A stretch of DNA of 33,216 nt from Phycisphaerales bacterium. Lineage in GTDB: Bacteria; Planctomycetota; Phycisphaerae; UBA1845; Fen-1342. Shown piece after piece: positions 8,250 to 16,592 of the stretch. The stretch covers positions 1 through 33,216 of the forward strand of contig JAEUIR010000023.1 in the NCBI GenBank assembly GCA_016795025.1, given 5' to 3'. The notes below the pieces were generated by a model. That model did no database searches, was not told where the DNA came from, and worked only from the letters and a program-made list of their open reading frames with translations. The position numbers were made by a program, and so were the translations under genes. Position 1 is the first letter of the stretch, and each line of letters starts with the position of its first letter.

Positions 8250-9980
8250 TTACGTTGCGCCGTCGCCGGCGGCCTCGCTGCTGTCTTCCTGCATTTTTTT
8301 CATCGCGTCCATCAACGCCTTGAGAGTTTGCGAAGGAACCGAAAGCTCCATGCGTGCCGACTCTGGCTCCATATAGACCGCAAACGCCGCCAGCGCCTTT
8401 GCCGCTGGATCCAGCTTGGCCGGCGGGATCGGCATGCCCATGCTGCCGGCGATGCCCATGCCCCATTCAAACGCCTGCGCGAGGTCAACCAGGACGACGC
8501 CTTGCGGCTTTGGCGAAATCGTTGCAAGCGCTGCTTTCACTTCGCTATTGCCTGAAAGGCCGGGGCCTTTTTGCTTCAACAGTTTCTCGACCTGCGCCTT
8601 TGCTGCGTCCGCCGACCCGCTGGCGTATACCACTGCGTCTTTCGCCACCGCGGCGATGCTGGTCATCTTCGCGCCGCCGTACATCATTTCCAGCATCTGC
8701 GTGACATTCGGATCGTCGCTTTGCAATTCGATGTTCGATACAACCGCTTCGGCCCCGCCGATGGATTCCTTTGCCGTCGCGACCGTCCATTTCATCGCGC
8801 CGCCGCCGAACGCTTTACTCATCAACTGGCTCATCTCGTTCGCGGCCTCGAAATTCTTCATCACCAGTCCGGAATCGGCGGTCTGCATCACGCCTGACGT
8901 GAGGATTTTCTTTTCCGGCGTCATCGTGAAGGCCATCGACATTCCCGTGATCGCCTTCGCGGATTCGACGCTGCGCTTCACGGCCGCTTCCAGCCGCTCG
9001 CGCTCAGACGGATCGTCGAATTTCATTTCCGGGATCATCACCTTGGCAAGCTTTTCGCTAATCGATTCGCTGTGGGCGGGCGCGACGAAGTCATAAGCCA
9101 TCGTGAACAGGCTGCGCTCGTCCGGAAGCGAGGCCAGAATATTGCCCTTGCCCGGCTTCACGTCTTTCATGTACGCGGCGGTTTTCGAATCCGGCTTAAA
9201 CGCCGCGTGCGCGGTGATCCCGAAGCCATCGGTGCCAAGCCGCCCGGCAAACACCCAGGCCCGACTGTCAGCCGCAATCGACTTGATCTCGCTCACAAGA
9301 AACGTAATCGCCGATCCCGCGGACGCGCCTTGCGGCCCCATCATGGCAGCCATCATTGGCGCCATCGCCTCGAATGAAGCGAATCCCTCGTCGAATTTGG
9401 ACTTCATCGCGACGGCGTCGACGTAAATCAAACCCTGGCTCTTTTCGAGCAGCGGGCCGGTGGTCTTGCTAACGGTCTCGCCGAATTTGCCTTGTGATTT
9501 CAGCGCGGACTGAACAACCGACTTGTCGTTGGCGAATATCGCGAGTTTGCCGTCGATGGCAAAGTACTTCTCGCCGAATTCGCGCTTGATGGTGTATACG
9601 CCGTCGTCGCCCTTGGTGGCGCCTTCGGTTTTTTCGACTTGCGACACATCGGTCAACTCGACGATGGCCACGCCCTGCTCCGCGTCGATTGTCATCGTTA
9701 GAACGAAAGCGCCTTTGATATCGACGACTTCGCTCGCCGCCTTGCCGATCTCATCCTCAAAATCCATGTTCTTGATCGCGTCGAAATTGGCCAGATCCTC
9801 GACGCCAATCGCCTTGCCGAACGATGTAAAGCCCTTATTGAGACTTTCGAGACTCGGAATGATGACGATTGCCCCCGTGTCATCCGGCACGCGCTTAAGC
9901 ACACGTTCGAGTGACGAATCCGCGAGCGCGATTGCGGACGCGCTGAGCACCAAACCAATCAACCAAAAACAACGTTTCAC
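8250..9980 (-). CDS. Exported protein of unknown function
   Basis: The gene starts at GTG, supported by AAGGAG with 8 bp spacing (AAGGAGATATTCGTG). The 576-residue product has a signal peptide (KRCFWLIGLVLSASAIALA-D). The mature part begins SSLERVLKRVPDDTGAIVIIPSLE and alternates beta strands and amphipathic helices. It is Ala/Lys/Met-rich, with Met clusters around residue 208 (APMMAAMMGPQ) and near 493 (GMGIAGSMGMPIPP). The opening, in which 'probable-stress proteins' compute against a threshold-like VPDDT motif, resembles DUF3352-type exported proteins seen in cyanobacteria and planctomycetes, but that is only an impression. The tail is acidic (QEDSSEAAGDGAT). No catalytic motif is visible. 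Confidence 0.8.
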   Translation of the reverse strand: MKRCFWLIGLVLSASAIALADSSLERVLKRVPDDTGAIVIIPSLESLNKGFTSFGKAIGVEDLANFDAIKNMDFEDEIGKAASEVVDIKGAFVLTMTIDAEQGVAIVELTDVSQVEKTEGATKGDDGVYTIKREFGEKYFAIDGKLAIFANDKSVVQSALKSQGKFGETVSKTTGPLLEKSQGLIYVDAVAMKSKFDEGFASFEAMAPMMAAMMGPQGASAGSAITFLVSEIKSIAADSRAWVFAGRLGTDGFGITAHAAFKPDSKTAAYMKDVKPGKGNILASLPDERSLFTMAYDFVAPAHSESISEKLAKVMIPEMKFDDPSERERLEAAVKRSVESAKAITGMSMAFTMTPEKKILTSGVMQTADSGLVMKNFEAANEMSQLMSKAFGGGAMKWTVATAKESIGGAEAVVSNIELQSDDPNVTQMLEMMYGGAKMTSIAAVAKDAVVYASGSADAAKAQVEKLLKQKGPGLSGNSEVKAALATISPKPQGVVLVDLAQAFEWGMGIAGSMGMPIPPAKLDPAAKALAAFAVYMEPESARMELSVPSQTLKALMDAMKKMQEDSSEAAGDGAT

Positions 9981-10300
9981 GAATATCTCCTTGCGACGCG
10001 GTCTGGTGGACGACTGTTCGCAATCGTGCCGCCGCCGAATTCTCCTGAACAGTAAGGCCCGTCCTGTCTGATGTCGACCCGACTCTGTGTGAACTTGTGT
10101 GTGAACGGCGTGGGCGAACCGGAATCGCGCCAGGCGCGGTTCGGCAACGCAAAACTCTAACCATCGACGAATTCTGACAAACGACTTTAGCGCATTTTCA
10201 ATAATAGTCTGTCGCCACGCTGGGGGAGTGCGGGCATCTTGCCCGCACGAAAAGCGGGCTGGAAGCCCGCACTCCCCGCAAGATCAATTTTGAAAACGCT
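9981..10300. other. Intergenic region with direct repeat and palindromic element
   Basis: Upstream of the exported-protein gene there is a 9-bp direct repeat, TGTGTGAAC, at 10086-10094 and 10098-10106 (12-bp period), which could be a regulator site. The left half, 10185-10304, is the palindromic mobile-type repeat listed separately. No coding frame is supported. Confidence 0.5.
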
Positions 10301-10304
10301 CTAG
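10185..10304. repeat. Nested palindromic element with imperfect terminal inverted repeats (MITE/REP-like)
   Basis: The ends CTTTAGCGCATTTTCAA (10185-10201) and TTGAAAACGCTCTAG (10290-10304) form an imperfect inverted repeat, 13 of 15 bases matching with a 2-bp gap. Inside, GGGGAGTGCGGGC (10223-10235) is the exact complement of GCCCGCACTCCCC (10265-10277). Two small hairpins nest within it: GTGCGGGC-ATCTT-GCCCGCAC (10228-10248) and GCGGGCT-GGA-AGCCCGC (10254-10270). There is no coding capacity. This is the architecture of a non-autonomous palindromic repeat. The right end overlaps the TAG stop codon of the radical SAM gene. Confidence 0.65.
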
Positions 10305-11662
10305 CCCATTCGATCACGGGCCAAGATCGCCTGCATGGCCTGACGAGCTTTGTGCGACCAGCGCCGCCACCAGGGCTCCCCCCAGTCCATCGGGAATTCC
10401 GACCGAAGTGCGGCGGCGAACGCGCGGATCATGTCCGGCCGGCACGCCGGCATGTCAATTCCGCATTGTTCGCCGTGGTATTGCTCCTCTCCGCGACGAT
10501 GCAGCCACCCATTTTCGCGAGCTGTCTCAGCCGCCTCCGTCGCCGGCAGCGGATAGTAGCAACGCGAATCCACCACATCCGGTCGAATTGACCGCAGCAG
10601 ATTTCGGGTTTCATCCAGTGACGCTTCGCTTTCATACGGAGCGCCCAGGTAGATGATTGCCCGCGTCCTGACGCCTGCGCTGCGGCACCATGCGAACAGC
10701 TCCCGAATATGCGGCTCGGACGTGTCCATTTGAAAAATCTCGTCGCGAATGAACTGGCTGCCGCTGATCACTTCGATGTCGATCTGCTCGCAGCGGGCCG
10801 TGGCGAGCGATGCGACGATCGCTTGCGTCGCGCGATTGGCTCGCAAATGGCATCTCATGCTCAGCGCGCAGGTCGTGCGAAATTCCCGCAGCAACGCCGC
10901 GAGCCACATTGGGTCTTGCGCGAACGCATGATCGAGGAACCGAACGCTTGCAACACCCGCGAATCGCCGCGTCAGATCGGCAATCTCAGCCATGATGTTC
11001 TGCGGTGAACGGCGCCGTACCCACTGGCCACGATCGGCGTACATCGATTCCATCAATGGATTCACGCAATATGCGCAGCGCTGCGGGCAGCCTCGTCCGA
11101 CCGCCACTTCGATCTGCCCGGTTCGGGACACATGCGCCGCGTAGTCGAACAGGTCACGATCAGGCGGCGGAAGCGAGTCCAGATCTTCGACCAGATGCGG
11201 CAGCTTGGGTCGGCTGGTTCCCTGCTCATCCCGCAGCCAGACGCCGGGTGTAACCGCCCCGGAGATCGGGTCTTTCACCCGCTCCAGGTACGTAACGAGC
11301 GTCGCGTCAGGCTCGCCGATCGCAACGGCATGCACCCCGGGAAGGCTGAGCGCCCCGGCCGGATCGATGCTCGGATACTGTCCGCCCGCCACAATGGATA
11401 ACCCCTCGCGCCCGCTGAGATGCTGAAAAACGCGTTGGGCCAAATTGATGCAGACACCGCTAATGTCGGCATAAATGAGCTGAGGCAATTCGCGCGCGAG
11501 CGAACGTTTGAGCCGATCCAACTCAAATCGGGCCATGCCGATCAGCGACAAAGCGTGGCCGCGCCCGCGCAGCAACGTCAGCAAGACGCCGAGTTGAGGC
11601 TCAAATCGCGGCAAAGGTCGGCCGCGCGTGTCGGGCGCAAGTTGTAGCACGAGAATTCGCAT
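10301..11662 (-). CDS. B12-binding-type radical SAM protein
   Basis: The 453-residue protein has an N-terminal Rossmann-like domain typical of cobalamin-binding radical SAM enzymes (residues 1-140, with VAGGQYPSIDPAGAL and IGEPDATL in the places of GGxHPT and GEGE). The radical SAM core follows. The iron-sulphur motif is GCPQRCAYC, with Cys192, Cys196 and Cys199 (CX3CX2C). The canonical DxHxxG cobalamin-lower-ligand motif is not seen, so B12 use is uncertain. The substrate is unknown; relatives methylate carbon or rearrange lipids and natural products. It lies 56 bp after the small membrane protein gene on the same strand and probably shares its transcript with the DnaJ gene. Its TAG stop lies inside the palindromic repeat. 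Confidence 0.85.
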   Translation of the reverse strand: MRILVLQLAPDTRGRPLPRFEPQLGVLLTLLRGRGHALSLIGMARFELDRLKRSLARELPQLIYADISGVCINLAQRVFQHLSGREGLSIVAGGQYPSIDPAGALSLPGVHAVAIGEPDATLVTYLERVKDPISGAVTPGVWLRDEQGTSRPKLPHLVEDLDSLPPPDRDLFDYAAHVSRTGQIEVAVGRGCPQRCAYCVNPLMESMYADRGQWVRRRSPQNIMAEIADLTRRFAGVASVRFLDHAFAQDPMWLAALLREFRTTCALSMRCHLRANRATQAIVASLATARCEQIDIEVISGSQFIRDEIFQMDTSEPHIRELFAWCRSAGVRTRAIIYLGAPYESEASLDETRNLLRSIRPDVVDSRCYYPLPATEAAETARENGWLHRRGEEQYHGEQCGIDMPACRPDMIRAFAAALRSEFPMDWGEPWWRRWSHKARQAMQAILARDRMG

Positions 11663-11718
11663 CCAGCCGCTTTCAAGCTCGTCCGCGACCGTAACCGTTG
11701 CGATGCGAATGATAATGG

Positions 11719-12117
11719 CTATGGCGCGGGGCGAGGCCCATCCGAGTCGCGATTCGGCTGTTCGCGTTCGGTCGCATCGTCCTTTGTGAGTCGATCGATT
11801 TCATCCTGACTGATGCGATAGTGCGACCATGCGTCGATGTACGGCGTCGGGGCAGCGGGCTTCTCGGCTCGCTTCTTGACGGTCCGCCCGAAGCGCACCA
11901 TCAGATAAGCGCCAACGAAGAATACGAGCAAAAGCAGCGTCGAAAGCAGCAGAAACTTCATCGTGGACGTGAGCTGACGCGCCAGATATGGGTCAAGCTC
12001 ACGTACGGGCAGCGTAGTCGATTGCGCCTCCGCCGCTGCCACGACCCGCAAGCACGCGAAGATCGCGACTCGACTGAGCCAGCCACGCGCGCGGCGCAAC
12101 GCGAGCGATCGTTTCAC
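11719..12117 (-). CDS. Small single-pass membrane protein
   Basis: The GTG start overlaps the DnaJ stop codon by 4 bp (GTGA) and has GGAGG 8 bp upstream, so translation is likely coupled. The 132-residue product has a signal-peptide-like start (RVAIFACLRVVAAAEAQ) and a strong transmembrane helix at about 54-71 (FLLLSTLLLLVFFVGAYLMV). A charged cytoplasmic tail follows (KKRAEKPAAPTPYIDAWSHYRISQDEIDRLTKDDATERE). No known family is recognised. Its fixed position between a co-chaperone and a radical SAM protein suggests it works with one of them, by inference only. Confidence 0.75.
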   Translation of the reverse strand: MKRSLALRRARGWLSRVAIFACLRVVAAAEAQSTTLPVRELDPYLARQLTSTMKFLLLSTLLLLVFFVGAYLMVRFGRTVKKRAEKPAAPTPYIDAWSHYRISQDEIDRLTKDDATEREQPNRDSDGPRPAP

Positions 12118-13079
12118 GCCCAGGGCCTCCGTGGCTGCTGCCCGGTTTCCACCGCGAGCTTTTCGACCAGCTCACGCGCCGCTGGCGACAGATCGCGCGG
12201 CACGTCGATGCGAATCACGACATACATGTCGCCGACCTGCCCGCTCCGCGAATCGTGAATGCCCTTGCCGCGCAGGCGCAGCTTCGCGTGGCTCGACGTT
12301 CCGGCGGGAACCGTCAACAAAGTCGGACCTTCGAGCGTTGGAATCTCGACCCGCGCGCCGAGCAAAGCCTCGGATAGGGTCAACGGCAGGTCGAGCAGAA
12401 TGTCCAATCCGTTTCGGCGGAAAAAAGGATGCGGCGCGATCTGAATTTCAACCAGGATGTCGCCGCGCCCGCCGGGGCCCTCCTGCCCCTTTTCGCGGAT
12501 GCGAATCTTCTGCCCTTCGCTCACGCCGGCCGGCACGCGAAACGAGATGCGCTCGCCGTGCTCGCCCGGCCCGCCGCTCACCACGATTTCGCGCGTGGCG
12601 CCATTGGCTGCTTCCTGAAATCCGATCTGAACCTGCGTTGCCATATCCGCGCCGCGCGGCATCGCGCCAGCCGCGCCGCCGCGCCGCGCGCGTCCGCGTC
12701 CACTTTGTGGGGGCGCGCCGCCCACTCCCCCGCGATTGAAAAACTGCTCAAAAATGCTCGAAAGATCACCGAAATCGCCAAAATCCACGCTGACGGATTC
12801 GTGCATTCCGTTGCGTCCGGGCCGCGCCCCGCGACCCTGCCAGGCGTGAAAATCCGGCGTCGGACCACCTGCCCCGAAGCGATCGAATTGCGCACGGCGA
12901 TCCGCGTCGCCGAGCACTTCGTAAGCCGCCTGCACTTCCTTGAATTTTCGCTCGGCCGACTTGTCGTTTGGGTTGCGGTCCGGGTGAAAGCGTTTGGCCA
13001 GCTCGCGGTACTTTCGTTTGATCTCATCGGCTGAGGCGCTGCGCGCCAAACCGAGTATTTCGTATGGATCCATCGACAT
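12114..13079 (-). CDS. DnaJ/CbpA-type co-chaperone without zinc finger
   Basis: Residues 1-70 form a J domain with the HPD tripeptide at 32-34 (KRFHPDRNPND), which stimulates the ATPase of DnaK. A Gly/Arg-rich linker follows (GRGRARRGGAAGAMPRG), then two C-terminal beta domains (VQIGFQEAANGATREI and LPLTLSEALLGARVEIPTLEG) that bind client proteins. The four CxxCxGxG zinc repeats of true DnaJ are absent, so this is the type II CbpA class. The 321 residues are normal for it. The gene heads the cluster with the membrane protein and the radical SAM gene. The minus strand upstream carries TATGAT (13159-13154) but no convincing -35. Confidence 0.9.
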   Translation of the reverse strand: MSMDPYEILGLARSASADEIKRKYRELAKRFHPDRNPNDKSAERKFKEVQAAYEVLGDADRRAQFDRFGAGGPTPDFHAWQGRGARPGRNGMHESVSVDFGDFGDLSSIFEQFFNRGGVGGAPPQSGRGRARRGGAAGAMPRGADMATQVQIGFQEAANGATREIVVSGGPGEHGERISFRVPAGVSEGQKIRIREKGQEGPGGRGDILVEIQIAPHPFFRRNGLDILLDLPLTLSEALLGARVEIPTLEGPTLLTVPAGTSSHAKLRLRGKGIHDSRSGQVGDMYVVIRIDVPRDLSPAARELVEKLAVETGQQPRRPWA

Positions 13080-13242
13080 TTTCTCACGATCGAGTCGTCG
13101 CCGATCGATCCCCGTTCATCCGCCGGAAAAAGTGTCGCCGCGTCATTACACAAATCATAGTCGCGCGGCGTTGCGAGTGGACACCGAGCCGTCAGGAGAG
13201 AGGCCCAGAGCTTCGTCATTCATGAATCGGCGGGTGGAGAGC

Positions 13243-13280
13243 ATCGGCGTCTCGCCGGCGCGCACCGGCGGGACGCCGAT
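13243..13280. terminator. Terminator-like long hairpin after the redoxin gene
   Basis: ATCGGCGTC (13243-13251) pairs with GACGCCGAT (13272-13280). CGCCGG (13253-13258) pairs with CCGGCG (13265-13270) around CGCGCA. The stem extends outward by four more bases with one G-T pair. It lies about 30 bp downstream of the minus-strand stop at 13311. No T-run follows on either strand. Confidence 0.42.
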
Positions 13281-13310
13281 GTTCCCCGACAAATTATGGT
13301 TGACGGAATA

Positions 13311-14537
13311 CTAGGGCATTCTTGCAAGTTCTTCGGTGGCTTCTTTTGCGAAAACCGTATCGCCGTACTTATCGAGGATCTCGTGGTATTTTTGCCGCGC
13401 TTCCACATAGCGCCGCGCCGCGCTCAGGTTTCGCGCCTCCGCCAGCAATCGGCGACACTCGATTCGCGCCAGGTGGTTGCGCACCTCGACCATGACGCGA
13501 TCATCCTTTTTCAACCGGCCGAGCAGTTCCTCCGCGCTTTCCGCTTCGTCGGTCCCGGGATGGTCCTCAGTCACGTCCTGGAGCAACTCATATGCTTCGC
13601 CAAAGCGCTGATCCTTGATGTAATCGCGCGCTTTCTTGATGTCGCCCCGGGCGCGAGCCGCCCCTTGCTGCGCCTTTAACAGATTCGCAACCTCCGGCGT
13701 CGATTTAGACAGCGCTTCGAGGCGCGCCTTGGCCGTCTTGGCGGCCTCTGTTCCGCGGAATTTTTTTACCACGAGGCGCAGCGTCTTGACGGCTTCGTCG
13801 AAGCGCTTTTCCTCAATTCCGCGCTCGGCCGACGCCACCTGATCTCGCGCGATCGCCTCAATTAGATCAACCATCGCCTCGGTACGCGACTTGAGCGGAT
13901 CTCCGCGCAGGGCGTTGTCGTGCGCGTCCGCCGCCGCTCTCACCGCCTCTGGATAGTCTTCTTTTTTGAGCGCTTCGCGTGCGGCTTCCAGTTGCTCGAT
14001 GGCGCGCTTCGCAAGCTGCGGATGTGTGCGAGTCGGCGGTGTTTTGTTCAAGGTCTCGATAATCGCCGGCACAACTTCGTTGCCTTTCCCATACGGCGAC
14101 CCTGACCAGGCAACGCGGCCTTCCGCGTCAATTACAACCATATAAGGCCACGAAGAGACTCGATATTCCTCGTCTGACTTCGAACCGCAGCCGACCGGGA
14201 AGAACACCTTTTCGTCTCGCACCGAATCTTCCACGCGTTTTCTGTCGCCCTGCGTGAGCCCGATCATCACCATGCCGCGCTGTTTGCCCAACGCCGGGTG
14301 ATTCTCAATGATGTTCAGTTCGGTCATGACGTTCTGACCGCCCTGATGAAACGAAACCCAGAAAAAGAGCACCACCACCATTCCGCGATAGTCGGCCAGC
14401 GAGATCGGTTCGTCCGTATTCAGCCATTCCTTCGCTTCGATGTCCGGCGCAACCGTCCCTTTCTCCAGGTCGGCGTAAGCGGTCATCGGAGCCGCCAACA
14501 CGCACATGCAAATCAAACCGCAGATCAGCCATTTCAT
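13311..14537 (-). CDS. Exported redoxin-like protein without catalytic cysteines, with helical-repeat tail
   Basis: The ATG has GGAGG 9 bp upstream. Residues 1-22 are a signal peptide (WLICGLICMCVLAAPMTAYA). Residues 25-150 follow the AhpC/TlpA-type thioredoxin fold (GTVAPDIEAKEWLN, DYRGMVVVLFFW, WPYMVVIDAEGRVAWSG). The motif that normally reads WCxxC is here VSFHQGG (61-67), so no thiol-disulphide chemistry is expected at that site. The rest, to residue 408, is helical with TPR-like periodicity (repeated Ala-x-x-Leu and KKFRGTEAAKTAKARLEAL blocks). It is probably a periplasmic scaffold or sensor built on a dead redoxin. It is the last gene of the minus-strand series and is preceded by RsmE with a 77-bp gap. 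Confidence 0.8.
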   Translation of the reverse strand: MKWLICGLICMCVLAAPMTAYADLEKGTVAPDIEAKEWLNTDEPISLADYRGMVVVLFFWVSFHQGGQNVMTELNIIENHPALGKQRGMVMIGLTQGDRKRVEDSVRDEKVFFPVGCGSKSDEEYRVSSWPYMVVIDAEGRVAWSGSPYGKGNEVVPAIIETLNKTPPTRTHPQLAKRAIEQLEAAREALKKEDYPEAVRAAADAHDNALRGDPLKSRTEAMVDLIEAIARDQVASAERGIEEKRFDEAVKTLRLVVKKFRGTEAAKTAKARLEALSKSTPEVANLLKAQQGAARARGDIKKARDYIKDQRFGEAYELLQDVTEDHPGTDEAESAEELLGRLKKDDRVMVEVRNHLARIECRRLLAEARNLSAARRYVEARQKYHEILDKYGDTVFAKEATEELARMP

Positions 14538-14614
14538 GATTCAAAACCTCCGGGCGACACGCATGCTCGCACGCGATGGGACTCAGAAAGCCGCTATCCA
14601 AAATTCTATCGTAA

Positions 14615-15367
14615 TCACCCCGCCGCGGCGTCGCAATTTCCGCACGACCACGCGGCAACCGCCGCCACAGCCGCGGTCTCGACCCGCAGAATTGTGCTCG
14701 AAATCCGTACGCGCGGAACTTCGCGCTCCGCCAGCCACGCAAGCTCGCCTGGCGAGATGCCTCCCTCCGGTCCCACGAGGACGCCGAGCCGCGGATTTTT
14801 CCGATGCTCCGCCAGCCACTCGGCAAAGGGCTGCGCTTCCGGCGAAGGATCACACAGTGCGACTAAGCCGTCGAAACGGTCCACGGTTTCGCGCAGGGAC
14901 AATCCGGCCGACAGCTCCGGCAGCCACAGACGTCCGCACTGCTTGGAAGCCTCAATCGTGGCCCGACGATGCTTGGCCGCCGCCGACTCCGAAGGGCGCG
15001 CGACGCTGCGCTCGAAATCCAAAAATGAGACGGCTGCCGCGCCCAATTCCGTGCACTTTTCGATCAGCCAATCGAGTCGCGATCCTTTGGGCGCGGCCGT
15101 CAGCACCTCAAATCTCTGCGGCGGCGCGGCCGCGCGCTGCACTTCGGACACCGCCAGGCGGGCCGTCGGGCCGCCACGGTGCTTTCCGCGCTCCCCGGGA
15201 TCACCCGTGAACTCGCCGATCGCCAGGCCGCCAATGCCATCGAACAACTCGGCGCGATCCCCCGGCCGCAAGCGAAGCGACGTCAGCGCATGTCGCGATT
15301 CATCGACATCAAGCTCAACGATGCCGACGCGCAGAACCGGACAATAGAAGCGATGAATCGTCACCAT
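14615..15367 (-). CDS. rsmE: 16S rRNA m3U1498 methyltransferase RsmE
   Basis: RsmE methylates N3 of U1498 in 16S rRNA using S-adenosylmethionine. The 250-residue protein has an N-terminal PUA-like domain (IHRFYCP ... HALTSLRLRPGDRAELFDG). The SPOUT trefoil-knot domain follows, with SRLDWLIEKCTELGAAAV, LVGPEGGISPGE at the SAM-binding loop and ISSTILRVETA at the knot, all family hallmarks. The ATG at 15367 has no clear Shine-Dalgarno; a GTG directly after it is an alternative. It follows the cysteine desulfurase on the same strand with a 77-bp gap. Confidence 0.93.
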   Translation of the reverse strand: MVTIHRFYCPVLRVGIVELDVDESRHALTSLRLRPGDRAELFDGIGGLAIGEFTGDPGERGKHRGGPTARLAVSEVQRAAAPPQRFEVLTAAPKGSRLDWLIEKCTELGAAAVSFLDFERSVARPSESAAAKHRRATIEASKQCGRLWLPELSAGLSLRETVDRFDGLVALCDPSPEAQPFAEWLAEHRKNPRLGVLVGPEGGISPGELAWLAEREVPRVRISSTILRVETAAVAAVAAWSCGNCDAAAG

Positions 15368-15444
15368 GTAAGATTACCGCGCATTCCCGATTTGGAGACA
15401 TGCCATCGGGGTTGAAATTGCGTCCGGCCGCACAGCACCGGAAC

Positions 15445-16590
15445 TCAGGCCACAGCGGCGGCGCGCCGCACGACATCCGGCAGCACAGCAAATAACCGAT
15501 CCAGATCAGCATCGGTCGAGTACCGCCCGAGCGAAAACCGAATCTGGCTGCTCGCCACCTCCGCCGGCAGCCCCATCGCCGTCAAAACATGCGATGGCGT
15601 CACTGCGCCGCTGGCGCAGGCCGCGCCGCTCGACACGCAGATTCCCGACTCGCTGAGCATCAGCAGAATCGCCTGGGCCTCAACATCGCGGAAACACGCA
15701 CAAGTGGTATTCGGCAGGCGAGCAGCGTCCTGCCCCGCGATGACGACCTGTGGAAAGCACGCTGACAAATCGCGCTCCAGCCGCTCTCGCAACCGAAGAA
15801 TGTGTGCGTTGTGCGCGATGGCGCTCTCGGTGATCAGCTCGCATGCCCGTCCCAGCGCGACGATGCCCGCGACATTCTGCGTGCCCCCGCGCCGATCGCG
15901 CTCCTGATGCCCGCCCAGCATCATCGATCGAAAGGGCGCACCGCCACGGATGTATAGTGCGCCGACCCCTTTGGGCGCGTAAATTTTATGGCCACTAAGC
16001 GATAACATCGCGACACCCAGCTCACGCACATCGATCGGCGTTTTACCGAGCGCGTTCACCGCGTCGGTATGCACGATCGCTCCATGCCGCGCGGCAACCT
16101 TCGCCGCCTCGCGAATCGGAAATATCACGCCCGTTTCGTTGTTCGCCAGCATCAGCGACACGACAGCCGTATCCGGTCGAATCGCGCGATCGAGTTCGTC
16201 GAGATTCAGGCGGCCGGCGCCATCGACGCCGACGCGCGTTACGGCAACTCCCTCGGCTTCGAGTGCTTTCGCCAGATCGATCAGAGCGTGATGCTCCACG
16301 GTCGAAATGACGACGTGTCGCTTGCCGGGCTGAGCTGCAAGAGCGCCGCGAACGGCCGTATTGTCCGCCTCGGTGCCGCCGCTCATGAAGACGATTTCGT
16401 CCGGACGAGCGTTGATCGCCGCCGCGACGTACGCCCTCGCGTGATCGATGTCCGCGACAAGCTGCGCTCCGAATCGATGCGAGCTTGAGGGGTTGCCCCA
16501 GCGCTCTCGATAAAACGGCAAAAGGGCCTCGATCACACGCTCATCGACGCGGGTGGTGGCGTTGTTATCGAGGTAGACAAAGTCGGCCAT
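15445..16590 (-). CDS. Cysteine desulfurase, NifS/IscS family
   Basis: This PLP enzyme takes sulphur from cysteine for Fe-S clusters, tRNA thiolation or cofactors. The 381-residue protein begins MADFVYLDNNATTRVDERV, as expected of the family, so I choose the ATG at 16590 and not the longer open frame upstream. The PLP-binding Lys lies in SLSGHKIYAPKG. The catalytic Cys lies in SSGAACASGAVTPSHVLTAMG, the short-loop class of IscS/NifS. HTDAVNALGK and ANNETGVIFP are also typical. It starts 2 bp after the stop of the prepilin gene (TGAGCATG), so the two are translationally linked. No IscU or TusA gene lies beside it, so its sulphur acceptor is not shown. The family is certain; the paralogue name is not. 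Confidence 0.94.
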   Translation of the reverse strand: MADFVYLDNNATTRVDERVIEALLPFYRERWGNPSSSHRFGAQLVADIDHARAYVAAAINARPDEIVFMSGGTEADNTAVRGALAAQPGKRHVVISTVEHHALIDLAKALEAEGVAVTRVGVDGAGRLNLDELDRAIRPDTAVVSLMLANNETGVIFPIREAAKVAARHGAIVHTDAVNALGKTPIDVRELGVAMLSLSGHKIYAPKGVGALYIRGGAPFRSMMLGGHQERDRRGGTQNVAGIVALGRACELITESAIAHNAHILRLRERLERDLSACFPQVVIAGQDAARLPNTTCACFRDVEAQAILLMLSESGICVSSGAACASGAVTPSHVLTAMGLPAEVASSQIRFSLGRYSTDADLDRLFAVLPDVVRRAAAVA

Positions 16591-16592
16591 GC

